A stretch of 64,000 nt of DNA, from positions 372,001 through 436,000 of the forward strand of contig JAEUWY010000020.1 of NCBI GenBank assembly GCA_022059125.1, in the 5' to 3' direction. The first letter of the stretch is position 1; each line of letters begins with the position of its first letter. The notes under the pieces are model-generated. The model did no database searches. It had not been told where the DNA came from and was given only the letters and a program-made list of their open reading frames with translations. The DNA comes from Corynespora cassiicola (lineage: Eukaryota; Ascomycota; Dothideomycetes; Pleosporales; Corynesporascaceae). The position numbers and the translations under genes were made by a program. This document shows positions 26,560 through 37,700 of this stretch, in pieces.

Positions 26560-28802
26560 TTCTAAATTAAAAAATAAAATAATAAAATTTATTAAAAAAT
26601 ATATAATATATTAAAAAAAAAATATAGTATATACGCTTAGTATAGAAAACTATAAGTTATAAAAATACTAAATAAATTTTAGGCAGATATTACTGTAAAC
26701 TTTATTACTAAACTACTAATATTTTAAAATTTAGTTTTTAAAGTATTTTATAATTTTATTTTAGTAGTTATAAATAAATTTATAAAATACGTAAAAATAA
26801 TTCTATTTAAAAATAATTATATTATACTAAAACTAGTATAGATTATTTTAGATCGCGTAGTTAAATATTATAAATTATTTTAATTAATTATTAGTAATAG
26901 AAATAAACTTTTTATATTAAACTATTAAATAATACTAATATTAGTTATTAAAATTTAAAAAAAATTATTAATAGTATACTATTTACAGACAGATAGTTAA
27001 ACAGAAAAAATAAACTAAACTATAAAAATATATCTACAGATATATAGTAACTAAAAATAAAATGATTAGATATTACTACTATTTATAATATAACTTATAT
27101 TTAAAAATAGAGAATTAGTAATAATAAAGCAATTTTTTTATTATATATTACATAAAATATATTTAAATCTTTTATTACTAAAAATTAAAAAAAAAATTAA
27201 GCTAGTTATAATTTAAGTAATAAATAAATTAAAAAAATTATAAAAACTCTATAAATAATTATAAAAAAATATTAAAACAGTATAACGTAAGACTATTTTT
27301 TATATTAACTAAAAATAAAAAATAGTATTTTAGCTAAAGAAAAAAAAAAATATATATATTTTTTTTACAAAATTTTTTTAAATAATATAACTAAGTAAAA
27401 AATTAGATTATATTAAAATTAGACTATTTTTAATTCTAAAAAAAAAAAACTAGTTAACTATAAACTTTAATTTTTTGCTAATACTAAAATATATTTAGTA
27501 TTTTATATATTATTACTAAAATCTGCTAACGCTGAAATACTAGTTTAAAAATAATTTTATTATAAAATAAAAAAAAAAGTTAAATTTAAAGTTAAAGTAC
27601 TACTAAACTACTATAAAATTAGATAAAAAAAATTTTAAAACAGACAGTTTATTTAGAAATTTCTAGTTAAATAAAAAAAATACTTTAATTTAAAAATATT
27701 TAGAAACTAGAAAAAAATTTATAAAATTATTAGTAACTACTAAAAAAATATTAAAAAAAATATATTATTTATTACTACACAGAGTTAGAATAAAAAAACT
27801 TATCTATAAAAAAAAGTTTATTTTTTAAAAATAATTAGAGACTTAATAATATAAAATAATTATTAAAAAGTTTAAAAAATTAAAAAATAGATTAGTTTAT
27901 AGCTGCAGCGCTAGTAAACGCTTTAAAATTTATTAAAACTATTTTTTAGTTTAGCGCTTTTAACATTTTTAACTATTTTAACTTTTTTATAATTTTTAAA
28001 TTTATATTAAATAACTTTTATTTAAAAATTTTTTTTTTATTTTTATAAATATTTTAGTTTAAAATATATATTATGTATCTGCGCTAGAGCAGCTTTAGCT
28101 AAATATTTTTTTTTTCTCGCTTATTTATTTTAGAGTTAATTTTTAAAAAATTAAAAAACAGAATATTAATTAGTATATATAACTAATAGTCTGTGTGCTT
28201 GTAATTTCTATATTTTTTATTTAATAATAATAGTTTATAAGTTAAATTATTTTTTACGTAACGTTTGTAAGTAATTATTATAATAATATTTTAAGTATTA
28301 ATATAATTTTTATAAGTATAATAATAAGCAGTACTATATAATAATATTAAATTAGTTTATAAAAATATTAAATAAAAAAAAATATTATAAATTTAAAAAA
28401 GTAGACAGCGCAGACAACGCTTTTAAAAAATAACTAATAATAAATACTAATAGTAAATATTTATTACTCTATTAAGCTAAAATAAATTATATAACAGTTT
28501 TATAAAAATATTAATATTAAAAAAAATTTAGTATAGAATTTATAAAACTATAGAATTTTATAGAACTTAATATATATATAGCTTATATAATTATATTTTA
28601 TAATTATATTTATTTTATTAGCAAATTTATTATTTAAAATTAACTACTAATCTATTATACTTTATTACTAATATAGAGATCTGTATAGTATATTATATAT
28701 TATTTTACTTATATAATTTTACTAGTATTTATTTTTAAAAATTAATTTAAGCAGCTACTTATTTTTTAGTTTTGTTTATAGCCTGTAGCACAGCTTTAAT
28801 AT
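26560..28802 (+). mobile_element. Gypsy (chromovirus-type) copy D, 3' part, with 3' LTR
   Basis: Starts upstream of the integrase core (the I-x-D-R-x-K-L-F pattern is near 26890-26930) and runs through the chromodomain-like region to a 3' LTR at 28571-28802. It is collinear with copy C from about 14930 onward but lacks the nested palindromic element. The 5' half is absent; the break joins the sequence that matches the HET upstream region. Confidence 0.78.
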
Positions 28803-29045
28803 ATAGTTTATTTCTATTAAATTTTTAAAATATAAAATAGTAAATAAACTTTATTATAATATAATAAATATTATAAAATTAAATATATAACGCGTAAATA
28901 TATTATATATAATATATATATAAAACGTATTAAAAGCGTAAATATAAAATATATATTTTAAATACTTTTTTTAAAAAAAATAAAAATAAAGTTTTTTATT
29001 AAAGCTAATAGATTACTACTAAAAACTACAGCTAAAAAAATTTTT

Positions 29046-29251
29046 TATAATAAATATTATAAAACTTTAGCTATTTTATATTTATATTAGTATATAAAAT
29101 AAATAAACTACGTAAAATTTGTACTTAATATATATTTTAAAAATAATAAATATTATTTTAGAACTACTATTAATATATTATTTAAGCTATTTTTTTTACT
29201 ATTAATTCTAGTGTGAAGCAAATACTATTGCCTGAAGCTAGATCTCTTACA
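29046..29251 (+). repeat. LTR-like repeat, family 2, copy 2 (206 bp)
   Basis: Gapless inverted match to 5106-5311. The left end is fully decayed (tataataaatattataaaac where the other copy has tgtaacggatattgcgggac). The right end is much less mutated and finishes gctagatctcttaca, giving the expected CA terminus. It is the last recognisable transposon DNA before the gene block and ends 75 bp before the HET start codon. No clear 5-bp target duplication was seen. Confidence 0.65.
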
Positions 29252-29326
29252 ATTTAGTTCTAGCCCAGCACAGCTGAGAGAAAAAAACTTCCGTAGCTCT
29301 TTTAATAGCAACACAGTAACCTAATA

Positions 29327-31608
29327 ATGGAAACTCTATTCTTTAAGTACCAACCCTTTTCCCGACTTAGAGAGATTCGTCTTATTACAATTCTGCCTGA
29401 TAAGCCATCTACAGCAATTAGAGGCAAGCTCAGCCATGTTGATATGAACTCAAACCCCCACTATGAGTGCCTATCATACGCTTGGGGTGCTGGCGACGGT
29501 GAAGAGCAGATCACAATTGACGGGTTTTCTTTTCTGGTCAGCTCGACTCTGCTGGTTGCGCTCGAGCATCTTCGGCACCCTTCAGAAGCGCGCAAGATGT
29601 GGATAGACGCCATATGTATCAATCAGACCGACATTGGCGAGCGCAGTCAACAGGTGGCCATTATGCAGGAGATTTATCAGCATGCGACTAGAGTGATTGT
29701 GTGGCTTGGGCCTGCAACAGAATCAAGCGAGAAGGCCATGGCATTTCTGACGACAATGGCTGCGTCATGGGAGAGGTACAGATCGCAGAGAATATTGAGT
29801 TCTGGGATAGCTCGGAGGAGTCAGAGCAGCAGCGTGAGCTCACTGTGGGGCGCTGGAGAAGCGCCTGCGGCGTTTTGGTCTAACGAAATCCCCGCCACAC
29901 CAGTTGCCGAAGACAGAACCGAAATACGAGAAGATAATATTCTTTCAGAAAGGCATGGATCGCACCAGGGACAATCAATTGTTGTTTCGCCCTTCATTGA
30001 ACCTGGCGAGACATCACCGCTTCTGCCTCTCCCACCAACCTGGCATGAGGTTGAAGGCCATGAAACCAGCAAGATAACCATATGGGAAAGATTGCAAATT
30101 TTCCTACAGCGCCATATCAAAGAATTGTCTATCTGGCAAAGTTTAGCGCTTTACGTCGAGAGCCTTTCAGAGTTCTTCACACGATCGCCCTTTTTCCAAA
30201 GACGCGAAGACAAATTTGCTTGGCAAGAAGGAGTACACTATTCTGAACCAGATCCTGAAGGACAGAATGATTACAGTATATCTTCGATCATCCATTTTAC
30301 CAATCGTACCGATCATGTCATTACAGAGTACCCAATTCAATATAAGGACGGGCTCGTAGAATTCTTCGACGATGAATGGGAGGCCCATTGGCAATCTCTG
30401 GACGAGCTACTCGCACGACCTTGGTGGGGACGAACCTGGATTGTGCAGGAAGTTTGGTGCGCGTCAAAAATCCTGCTTCAATGCGGTACCACGAAAATCG
30501 AATGGAAGGAGTTTCAAGACGCGATGGACTACTCGGAAGGCTGGGATCAAATGGGTGATCGTATCAAGGGGACTAGGAGAGAGGCCGAGTGGGGCACTCT
30601 TCGCCGGCGATACACACTCGCAATACATCTTGCAAAAGCCAGAGTAAAGAACGGTGCGTTTTCGTCTTTGCTGTGGAATACGTGGGATCGCGAATCCACA
30701 GATCCCCGAGATAAGGTTTTTGCGATTCAGGCCTTGGTTAACCAGGCTGAAGATATCCCAGCGCCAGACTATACCAAATCAATGAGGCAGGTATACTGTG
30801 AGGTTGCACGCGATATCATCGCCAATAAGGGCCAGATGGATATTTTGCTGGCTGCAAGTGGTACGAATAACAGCTCCAGCTTGCCTTCGTGGGTGCCTGA
30901 TTGGCGATGTGAAGCCAACGCAAAAAAGCCGACATTGCTAGTAAATCGCGGCTACATGATGACGCTTTTCCGCGAAGGTTCGATGACAGAACCGGAATTG
31001 TACGGACATGGTTATTATGCTTCAGGGAACTCAAAGCCTGTTGCTTGGTTCAGTAAAGATCTGAGCGTTCTCACTGTGTTGGCGAAAAAAGTAGATTCCG
31101 TTGCTGAGATAGGAGGCGCAGATATCGAAAAGTTCGACGACGACCACTTCATACAGGAGTCCGTCGATTTTGTCCGTCGATCCAAATCTGCATCGGCGAA
31201 GATAAAACTTTCAGAAGAGGCTGCAGGAACAAATAACCCTGACTCAATCGATGTCTCACTTGTGATTAGTGTGCTAGCGGGAGGCTGGTTCCGAGAAGAA
31301 GATCAGTCGCTCGTCATTAGAAATACCATGAGACGGCGTCGATTGCTTGTGTCTCAGCAAGGATATATTGGTATTGGACCAGTGGATACTCAAGTCGGAG
31401 ATGTCGTCTTCATCATATCAGGCTGCAATTTTCCCATGGTGTTACGTCGACGGAAGAACAAGTTTATCGTTGTTGGCGAAGCATATGGTAAGTATCTAGA
31501 GTGGACTCCGATATAATAGAGATTCTAACCAGTACAGTCCACGGGTTTATGCATGAACAATTTCCTGCTCGCTCCTCACGGCCCTGGCGAAAAATCTACT
31601 TGGTATAG
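29327..31608 (+). CDS. HET-domain (heterokaryon incompatibility) protein
   Basis: Two exons, 29327-31487 and 31538-31608, give 743 residues. The 50-bp intron has a gtaagt donor, a ctaac branch and a cag acceptor; reading through it would replace the usual HET-protein ending (G-E-A-Y-V-H-G-F-M) with an unrelated tail, so splicing is preferred. The HET domain starts at Y46-E-C-L-S-Y-A-W-G and includes M-W-I-D-A-I-C-I-N-Q (91-100), V-I-V-W-L-G (123-128) and, after a long variable insert, R-P-W-W-G-R-T-W-I-V-Q-E-V-W (about 364-377). HET proteins trigger growth arrest or cell death when unlike hyphae fuse; the specific partner cannot be told. The frame is intact although the gene lies directly on the edge of RIP-degraded DNA. 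The family call is firm; its activity is inferred. Confidence 0.93.
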
Positions 31609-32986
31609 GAAATTCTGGCAAACAAATTTCACGGTGAGCACATATACGTGCGTCCATACTCAAGTCAGCCTATGGACCCGGAAATTCATCCTCCTTTGCA
31701 AAATAGTAGGCATCTTCTAGTCCAATTGACAAACAAATCACACTTTCGAGACACCCTGACTCTGTTGCACTCTCTAATAGCTCCGTTTCATTGTCCCGTA
31801 GAATCCTCCTCACCTCCTCTTCACCAATAGAAAAACAACCCCCCCGTGCATGATCAAGCCCGCTGTAATAGACTAAAATTAAACAGACTAGCGAATTCTT
31901 TTATTGGGGAATTGTGATTCGTGCACTGTATAGGTGGTATCAAATAGGCAGCCGGCTAAAATTGAGGACGGGTAGGCGCGGCCACATTGCACATCTAATA
32001 GCCGAATGTTTGGAGCCAAAACTTTACAGCAACAACCGAAGCGACTAGATAGATGCTACAGTTAAATCCAGCGCACATTGACTGATTACTAGACAGTCTC
32101 GAGTTCACTTCAAAATCACACATCGGGAAGCATTGGGGGCGAGCAAGGAAGAGCAGAAGGAAAGAGAATACGCCATCAGCCCGCCAATAGTCGGGGCGTT
32201 GTTGATGACGGTAGAGCTAACATCTATAGTGCTACTCATATGATATCTAATGGAAATACCATGGGTTTTGTATAGTCAGGAAGGGGAAGCGAAAGAGGAG
32301 AATAATATACTAGTGCGGGCGGGCATCAGTATTCTTGTATGACATCAACCCAGCACATGACAGTCATAACCACTTAACTAAACCAGTAGGGTTAATAGAA
32401 CTTTCACAGCCCCAGGGCTAGCGATTCTAGCTGCACTTTGGGCAGCAAGCCGAATTTTGCTTACCATTTTCTACTACTCCATAAACTCCTGCATCCTCTA
32501 TTAGATATTTGTGAGTCCCCTTAATTTGTGAAATATCAATCCTGGTCCTTGAGGCTCTCGTAGCTATTGATTTGGCGGGCAATATTGCACAATTTATTGA
32601 TTATAACTGCAATCTTCTGGTTGAAGCGCACGATTCACCTCTATACAGTCCCTACCATTCTACAGAAAATAGCCCCGCAAGATACAGAGTGGTTGCTAAA
32701 CAAAGCTACTCAACTACTCAGACATAATAGTTTTAGCCTCCCTATCTTCGAGCTTATTTATCACCACTGTTTCCTAATTATACTGCTGTCTTGTTATTTG
32801 CACATTGTGTTTTAGGCCAGGTAATGGCTTATAAGCTTTTTATTTGTTATACCCTGTTGCACCCTTCACTTTGTTAGTAATCTAGAGAGCTGCAGCAGTC
32901 CCCCTTCTCGGCTTTGTTGTTCACGAATTAAATATAATTGAATATCCTGTAATAGAATGTAGAACAATTCCAGTGTGCATTTCCCC
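31609..32986. other. intergenic, no gene recognised
   Basis: About 1.4 kb between the convergent HET and WW-domain genes. It is somewhat richer in A/T than the rest of the gene block but not RIP-like. Short open frames (such as 32567-32815) lack family resemblance. The 3' UTRs of both neighbours must lie here. Confidence 0.5.
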
Positions 32987-34010
32987 TTAGAAATCTCCAC
33001 CATCAAAATCCCCACCACCGTCAAAATCGCCTGCATCATCATTATAATTGTTCTCAATATAAGTGTCGCCACCGTCATCTGCAAGAGCAGAACCCAGTAG
33101 GGCTCCTCCAAGCAAACCGCCACCAACACCCAGCGCAGCTGCGCCACCGGCACCCATGCCTCCCGATTTCCTGCCCATTCCGGGGCGACCATGCATTTGT
33201 TGGTGTTGGAGGTAGTATCCAGGTTGACCGTAAGGCGCTTGGCTGCCATAGTACCCACCATGAGGGGAAGCACCATAGCCAGGGTTGCCATAAGCTTGCA
33301 CACCGTAACCTCCCTGTTGAGGATATCCGTGGGGTCGGGAACTTGAACCACCTGCCTTCCCAAGAAGCTTGCCGAGGAAGCCTTTTGACTTTCCCTTTTC
33401 TTGTGTGACAGCATCATGGTAAGGGTTCTGACTCTGAGGATAGGGACTGGAGCTCGAGCCAGGTTGTGAATACCCATACTGCCCCGACTGTGGTGCCCCG
33501 CCTTGTTGGCCATAATATGCATCGGCAAGCCCTCTGTTATGGGGTTGGTTTCCTCTTGCGCGCGCTTCTTCTTCCTCTTGTAGCTGCCTTGCTATGCGCT
33601 CATCCTCGCTGATATCTGGCTGCCCCGAGGCGCTTCCAGCGTAAGGATTGTTACTTCCAAGCCTGGGTTTCTCAGACGTCGATGGATTATTCAATCCGGA
33701 ATCAGGTAGGGGATACGAGGGTGGAGGAATGTCTGGTGTTTCACCGGGCGGATAAACCGGTTCTGTGGGTTTATCCCACTGGGACTGTTTCGTGTAGATA
33801 TTGACGTAGAAGTATTCGTTGTATTGATCTAGGTCTTGTCAATACATCAAAGAACCATTGGTTTTTCCAAGCAGGCTACGATACCATTCCACACAGCCTT
33901 CCATCCCTCGGGTACTTTGGGTGGAGGGGGCCCCTACGTTGGCAATGTCAGTAGTGCTTCCGAGCTTCCGACTGGGCATGGCTTACCACTGGGGGTGCGT
34001 ATTCACTCAT
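32987..34010 (-). CDS. WW-domain protein with UIM-like helix and glycine-zipper segment
   Basis: Three exons on the minus strand: 33987-34010 (8 codons), 33885-33933 and 32987-33828, total 304 residues. Splicing was fixed by restoring a complete WW domain: W19, the aromatic run Y-F-Y (30-32), W42 and P45. Then come a Pro-rich linker, a charged helix D-E-R-I-A-R-Q-L-Q-E-E-E-E-A that resembles ubiquitin-interacting motifs, a Gly/Tyr/Gln-rich low-complexity region, a Gly/Ala/Leu segment (G-V-G-G-G-L-L-G-G-A-L-L-G-S-A-L) of glycine-zipper type, and an acidic Gly/Asp/Phe tail. WW domains bind Pro-rich PPxY-like ligands. Similar proteins are common in filamentous ascomycetes but I know no defined function. 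Its neighbour EDE1 is a ubiquitin-binding endocytic scaffold in the same orientation, 700 bp downstream. Confidence 0.85.
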
Positions 34011-34713
34011 TTCGTCTACAAACTCGCAAAAAACTGGCGTTTACAAAAAGGAGCGACGGGTCGATCAGATGGAGGTCCCTAGATCAAGAAGGAAGGCGGG
34101 GATAAGCAGGCGCGCAGTATGGCGCATCATATACTCATCGAAAGATGATGAGCTAATGCAAACCAAGTCGTCATTGGTGGCGAGCGTGGCTCAGACCCTG
34201 GCAGCGTGGCTGGGATGTGCACGTGAAGGTTCCGAACCGTTCCCTGGCGTTCGCATACACGTAATGCACGGCACAAGCAGGCACCAACTGATGACTTGTT
34301 TCTCAATTGACGAAAGGCTTGCACCAAAGGTGGGAACCCAAGGAATCATAGAATTAATTACATGTGTGCAGAGGGGAAATCGTGGACCGCCATCAGCCTG
34401 AGCGAATGCGTTGAAAGAAAGGACATATTAAACGGGGAGCAGAGTGATCGATATGGGATCCAGACCGTCCAAATGCGCGCTTCCGCAAAAAGAAACACCA
34501 ACGCTAAGGGGTATGCGGCCAGACTAAGAGCGTGCAGGCAAGCCATGCAGAAGGATAGTAATCTTACAGAACAACCCAGAAATGCCCGCTAAAGCACAGA
34601 AGCGAATAGCCAGAGATACACGTCAACTCGGGCTCATAGTCAGGGTTCAGTGTCCAATGTGTATCGAACCCCACAATCCTAGACAAACCTTCTGTTCTCG
34701 TCGTTCTTGAGGT
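34011..34713. other. intergenic between EDE1 3' end and WW gene start
   Basis: About 700 bp carrying the promoter of the WW-domain gene (minus strand) and the 3' UTR of EDE1. Several open frames are present in this GC-balanced stretch but none resembles a protein family. No clear TATA element was noticed. Confidence 0.45.
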
Positions 34714-37700
34714 TTAATGGCCCGAAGTCAAGTAGTCCGCAGCCTGTACAGTTGTTAGCTGTTGGGGTTTATGCGACTCATGCATCGTTCCTGACCTTGT
34801 TGATATCATAATCAAACTTCTCGAGTGCATTCAAAGCATCATTTCTGGCATAGCCCATCCCAGTCAATTTCTTCAAAATAGGGTCATCGTGTTCGGTGCC
34901 GGCACTGAGGGCGCGACCAAGTTGAGGCATCTCAGGCGACTTGGATGACGTAGCCGTGGGATCCTCCCTGTCGAGGGTATCGAAAACAGACTTGCCAAGC
35001 TCGCCGGGGGTTTGGTGTGAACCTTTGTCATTCTGAGACGATTCGAGGTTCGAAAAGATGGCATCCCAGTCCTGGGATGAAGTTGCTGGCTGTGGTGCTT
35101 TCGGTTGACCGAAGCTCTGCGAAAGATGCTCAAAATCGCTGAAGCTGTCTTCTCCAAGAGCCTTACCGGTAGGAGTCTGTTGAGAAGCCATTGTGTTTGA
35201 TTTTGATGCTGCTGGGGAGTCAAATACAGGGTCGAACTCATCAAAACCTTCGCGATGCTGCGAGGAGAGCATAAAATCATCATCAACCTTTTCGTCTGCT
35301 TCCTTTGCATCGGTCAAATCATCAAAGCCAGCGTCGAAATCATCACCAAAGGCGGATCTGCCAAGCTGGGGGATATTGGCCGGGGGTGAAGGCCCCTTGT
35401 TGGCATCGGCAGTTCCATATGAGACAGCCGAGTGGTATGCATCCGAAGGGACGGTGGACGACGGTGTATCGGCAGGCGGAGGTGACGTCGTGGACGGTTT
35501 TGCAGAGGATGAACCGCCAAACAGAGCAGCGCCTTGGCCACCAGGCGGGGGACTAAAAGGCTTCTCGGGAGACTGCGATGAAGTAGGCGAAGTAGGATCA
35601 GTACGGGATGGCAGAAGTCCTCCGAACTCAGGTGGGAATTGGTTAGAGCCGCTTCGAGCTGGGCCCACGGTTGCATCGTATGTTGGGGGGGACTTTTGTG
35701 CACCTGGCGATGGCAACCCACTTACGCTCGAATCAAGTCGAGTGGTGGGAGGAGGTGCTTCGCCACCAGTGGTCAGGGCGGTGCCTGGCTGTGGCTCAGT
35801 TGACCGTTGCTGCTGCGGGGATGCAGAGGTGAAGTTGTCCGCAAAACCACGCTCGCTTGCACTGTCGCTCTCATCATCGTGGCCGAGATCTTCTATCGGT
35901 GGAAATTCCTTGTTAAACTTGTTCGTTGTCTGGGTCGACCCATTGGCTCCAGAAGCAGTCTCAGGCTGCTGGCGTGCTGAGCCGAATCCAGCAAAGGCGG
36001 CATCAAAATCAGCCTTGCCGCCACCACGGGCTTGATCTCTGGATGTCGTTGCGAAAGGGTCATTCCGGTTGGTACTCTTGCTCTGGTTGCTCATGCTACT
36101 CTCACCCGTGGGCATTTGCTGAAGCGGAGAGGTAGTGTCCCTTGGGAAAGCGCCAGGAATTTCATGGCCAGCAGCTGTCGGGGCGCCGAAGCTCGAGAAG
36201 GTGTCTTTCCTGTCCTCCGCTTTTGAACCCGACCGTTGGTGATCACTGGTGACACTAGCAACCGGAGAAGCCGAGAAATTCCTGTCGAACAAAGAGGGGT
36301 TGAAATTATCAGTTTCAGTCCTGGTAGTATCGGTGCGCTCCACGGCTGGCTTCTCAGGCACCGGAGTGCTCGCTGGGGAGGCTTTAGAGATCGTTGGCGT
36401 CTCATTTCCTGGTGCTCCATATCTACTTGCAGGGGCAGACGCCTTGACAGACGAGCTAAAGGATTCGGACCGTGGCACAGCTTCTCGAAGAGGTAGAAAG
36501 CTTGATCCAAATTGTCGAGATTCAGGCGGCGCTGGCGGTTCTCCAGCACGAGGTGATTCTTGGTAAGACGACAGCGGAGGAGATGTAGAAGGGGTTGGGA
36601 CGTCAGGCCCCTCGGAAGAGCGAACGGAATGGCCGGAGGGCGCAGAAAAGGCGGGGGGTTGAGTTTGGCCTTCTGAACGGAACGAGGTGGGAGGAGCTGT
36701 CGACTGTGGTGAAGCGAACGAACCGAAAACACTGTCAAAATCCTTGTGAGGGCCATCGCGGGAAAAGCCAGAAGGAGACATGGTGTTGTCAGTAGAGGGT
36801 TGGGGCGACTTGCGGAAGAAAGGATTAGTATTGTGACTAGCAGTAGAGGTAGCAGGGCTTGCAACAGTCGGTGTCTGCCCCTGAGGGCTCTTGAAGACTT
36901 CTTCGGAAGACTTGGAAAGATCATTGATCTCATTCTTGAGCTTGTCACGCTCGCCCTCGTTTGTTGCAAGTTGTTTCTTGTTGATAGCAACCATGCCCTT
37001 CTGTTGCCGGGCATCTGATCGCATCTTGTCAAGCTGAGGCCGCAGCTGTGCGATCTCAGCGTTGAGCTGGCGAATGCGCTCTTTTAGATTGTTGTTTTCG
37101 CGCTGGTCTGCTTCAAGAGCACCTCCAACTTGACGGTGCTGAGTTTGTAAATCCTGATGAGTGCTCTCTATCATGGCAAGGTCTTGCTGGAGCTTCCGGG
37201 TTTCGTTCCTGGAAGCTGCTAGCCGGTCCTCTAAGGTCTTTACAGCCTTGACCTCTTGTTCATATTGCGTCTTGAATTGGGACAATCGGATCTCGAGATC
37301 TCGCTTTTGAGTGTTGACGCTGTTAAGGTCGCTCTCGGTGGTGACCTTCTTGTTTTGAACTTCTTGCATTTGAGTCCGGAGGGTAGTCATCTGGTTAGAC
37401 ATGTTGGCCAGCTCTGTAGAATCCTGAGTTAGCTTTTTGTTGATCTCGGGGTCACTTTCGCCTAGCAGATCATCCATTGCAGAAGGGGGATTGGCCCTGG
37501 ACTGCGTTCCCGAAGTCCCAGACGCACCAGTGGAATGGGAAGTCAGTGTCTGCCCGAAGGATGAGGTAGGCATGAATGGTTTGAACGTGGAAGCGGGGTT
37601 TCGTGGTGACGGTTGGAATGGATGAGGTGAAGTTGGCGAGGCAGTCTTGCTTGCAAATGGGTCCGCATCGAAAGGCTTGCTAAACGTCCCTGAGCCCCCC

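Larger units (their letters stand above)
1..29251. other. AT-isochore of RIP-degraded transposons
   Basis: This block is almost pure A/T, with TpA-rich text broken by small CpG-containing islands such as gcgcgc or acgcgt. Open reading frames are almost absent; the only sizeable one has 72 codons. Pairs of repeats inside it differ mainly by C/T and G/A transitions in CpA/TpG context, the mark of RIP in ascomycetes. The block ends abruptly at about 29.25 kb, just before the HET gene. Sub-elements are listed separately. The exact GC content and RIP indices were not computed. Confidence 0.93.

Noticed and set aside
1..29251. Possibility that the A/T block is mitochondrial DNA or a centromere
   Set aside because: No mitochondrial genes or rRNA were seen. 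Full-length nuclear transposons with RIP-type changes explain it; centromere function cannot be judged from sequence alone.
1..29251. CRISPR array or prokaryotic-type repeats
   Set aside because: The direct repeats are transposon copies or a 21-bp head-to-tail satellite; there are no regularly spaced repeats with unique spacers, and the genome is fungal.
32567..32815. 82-codon hydrophobic open frame between the HET and WW genes
   Set aside because: No neighbours, no motif and no intron signals; A/T-richer DNA can give such Leu/Ile-rich frames by chance.
35193..36035. 280-codon open frame antisense to EDE1
   Set aside because: It lies wholly over the low-complexity coding region of EDE1 and has no motif of its own; long antisense frames are expected there from codon bias.
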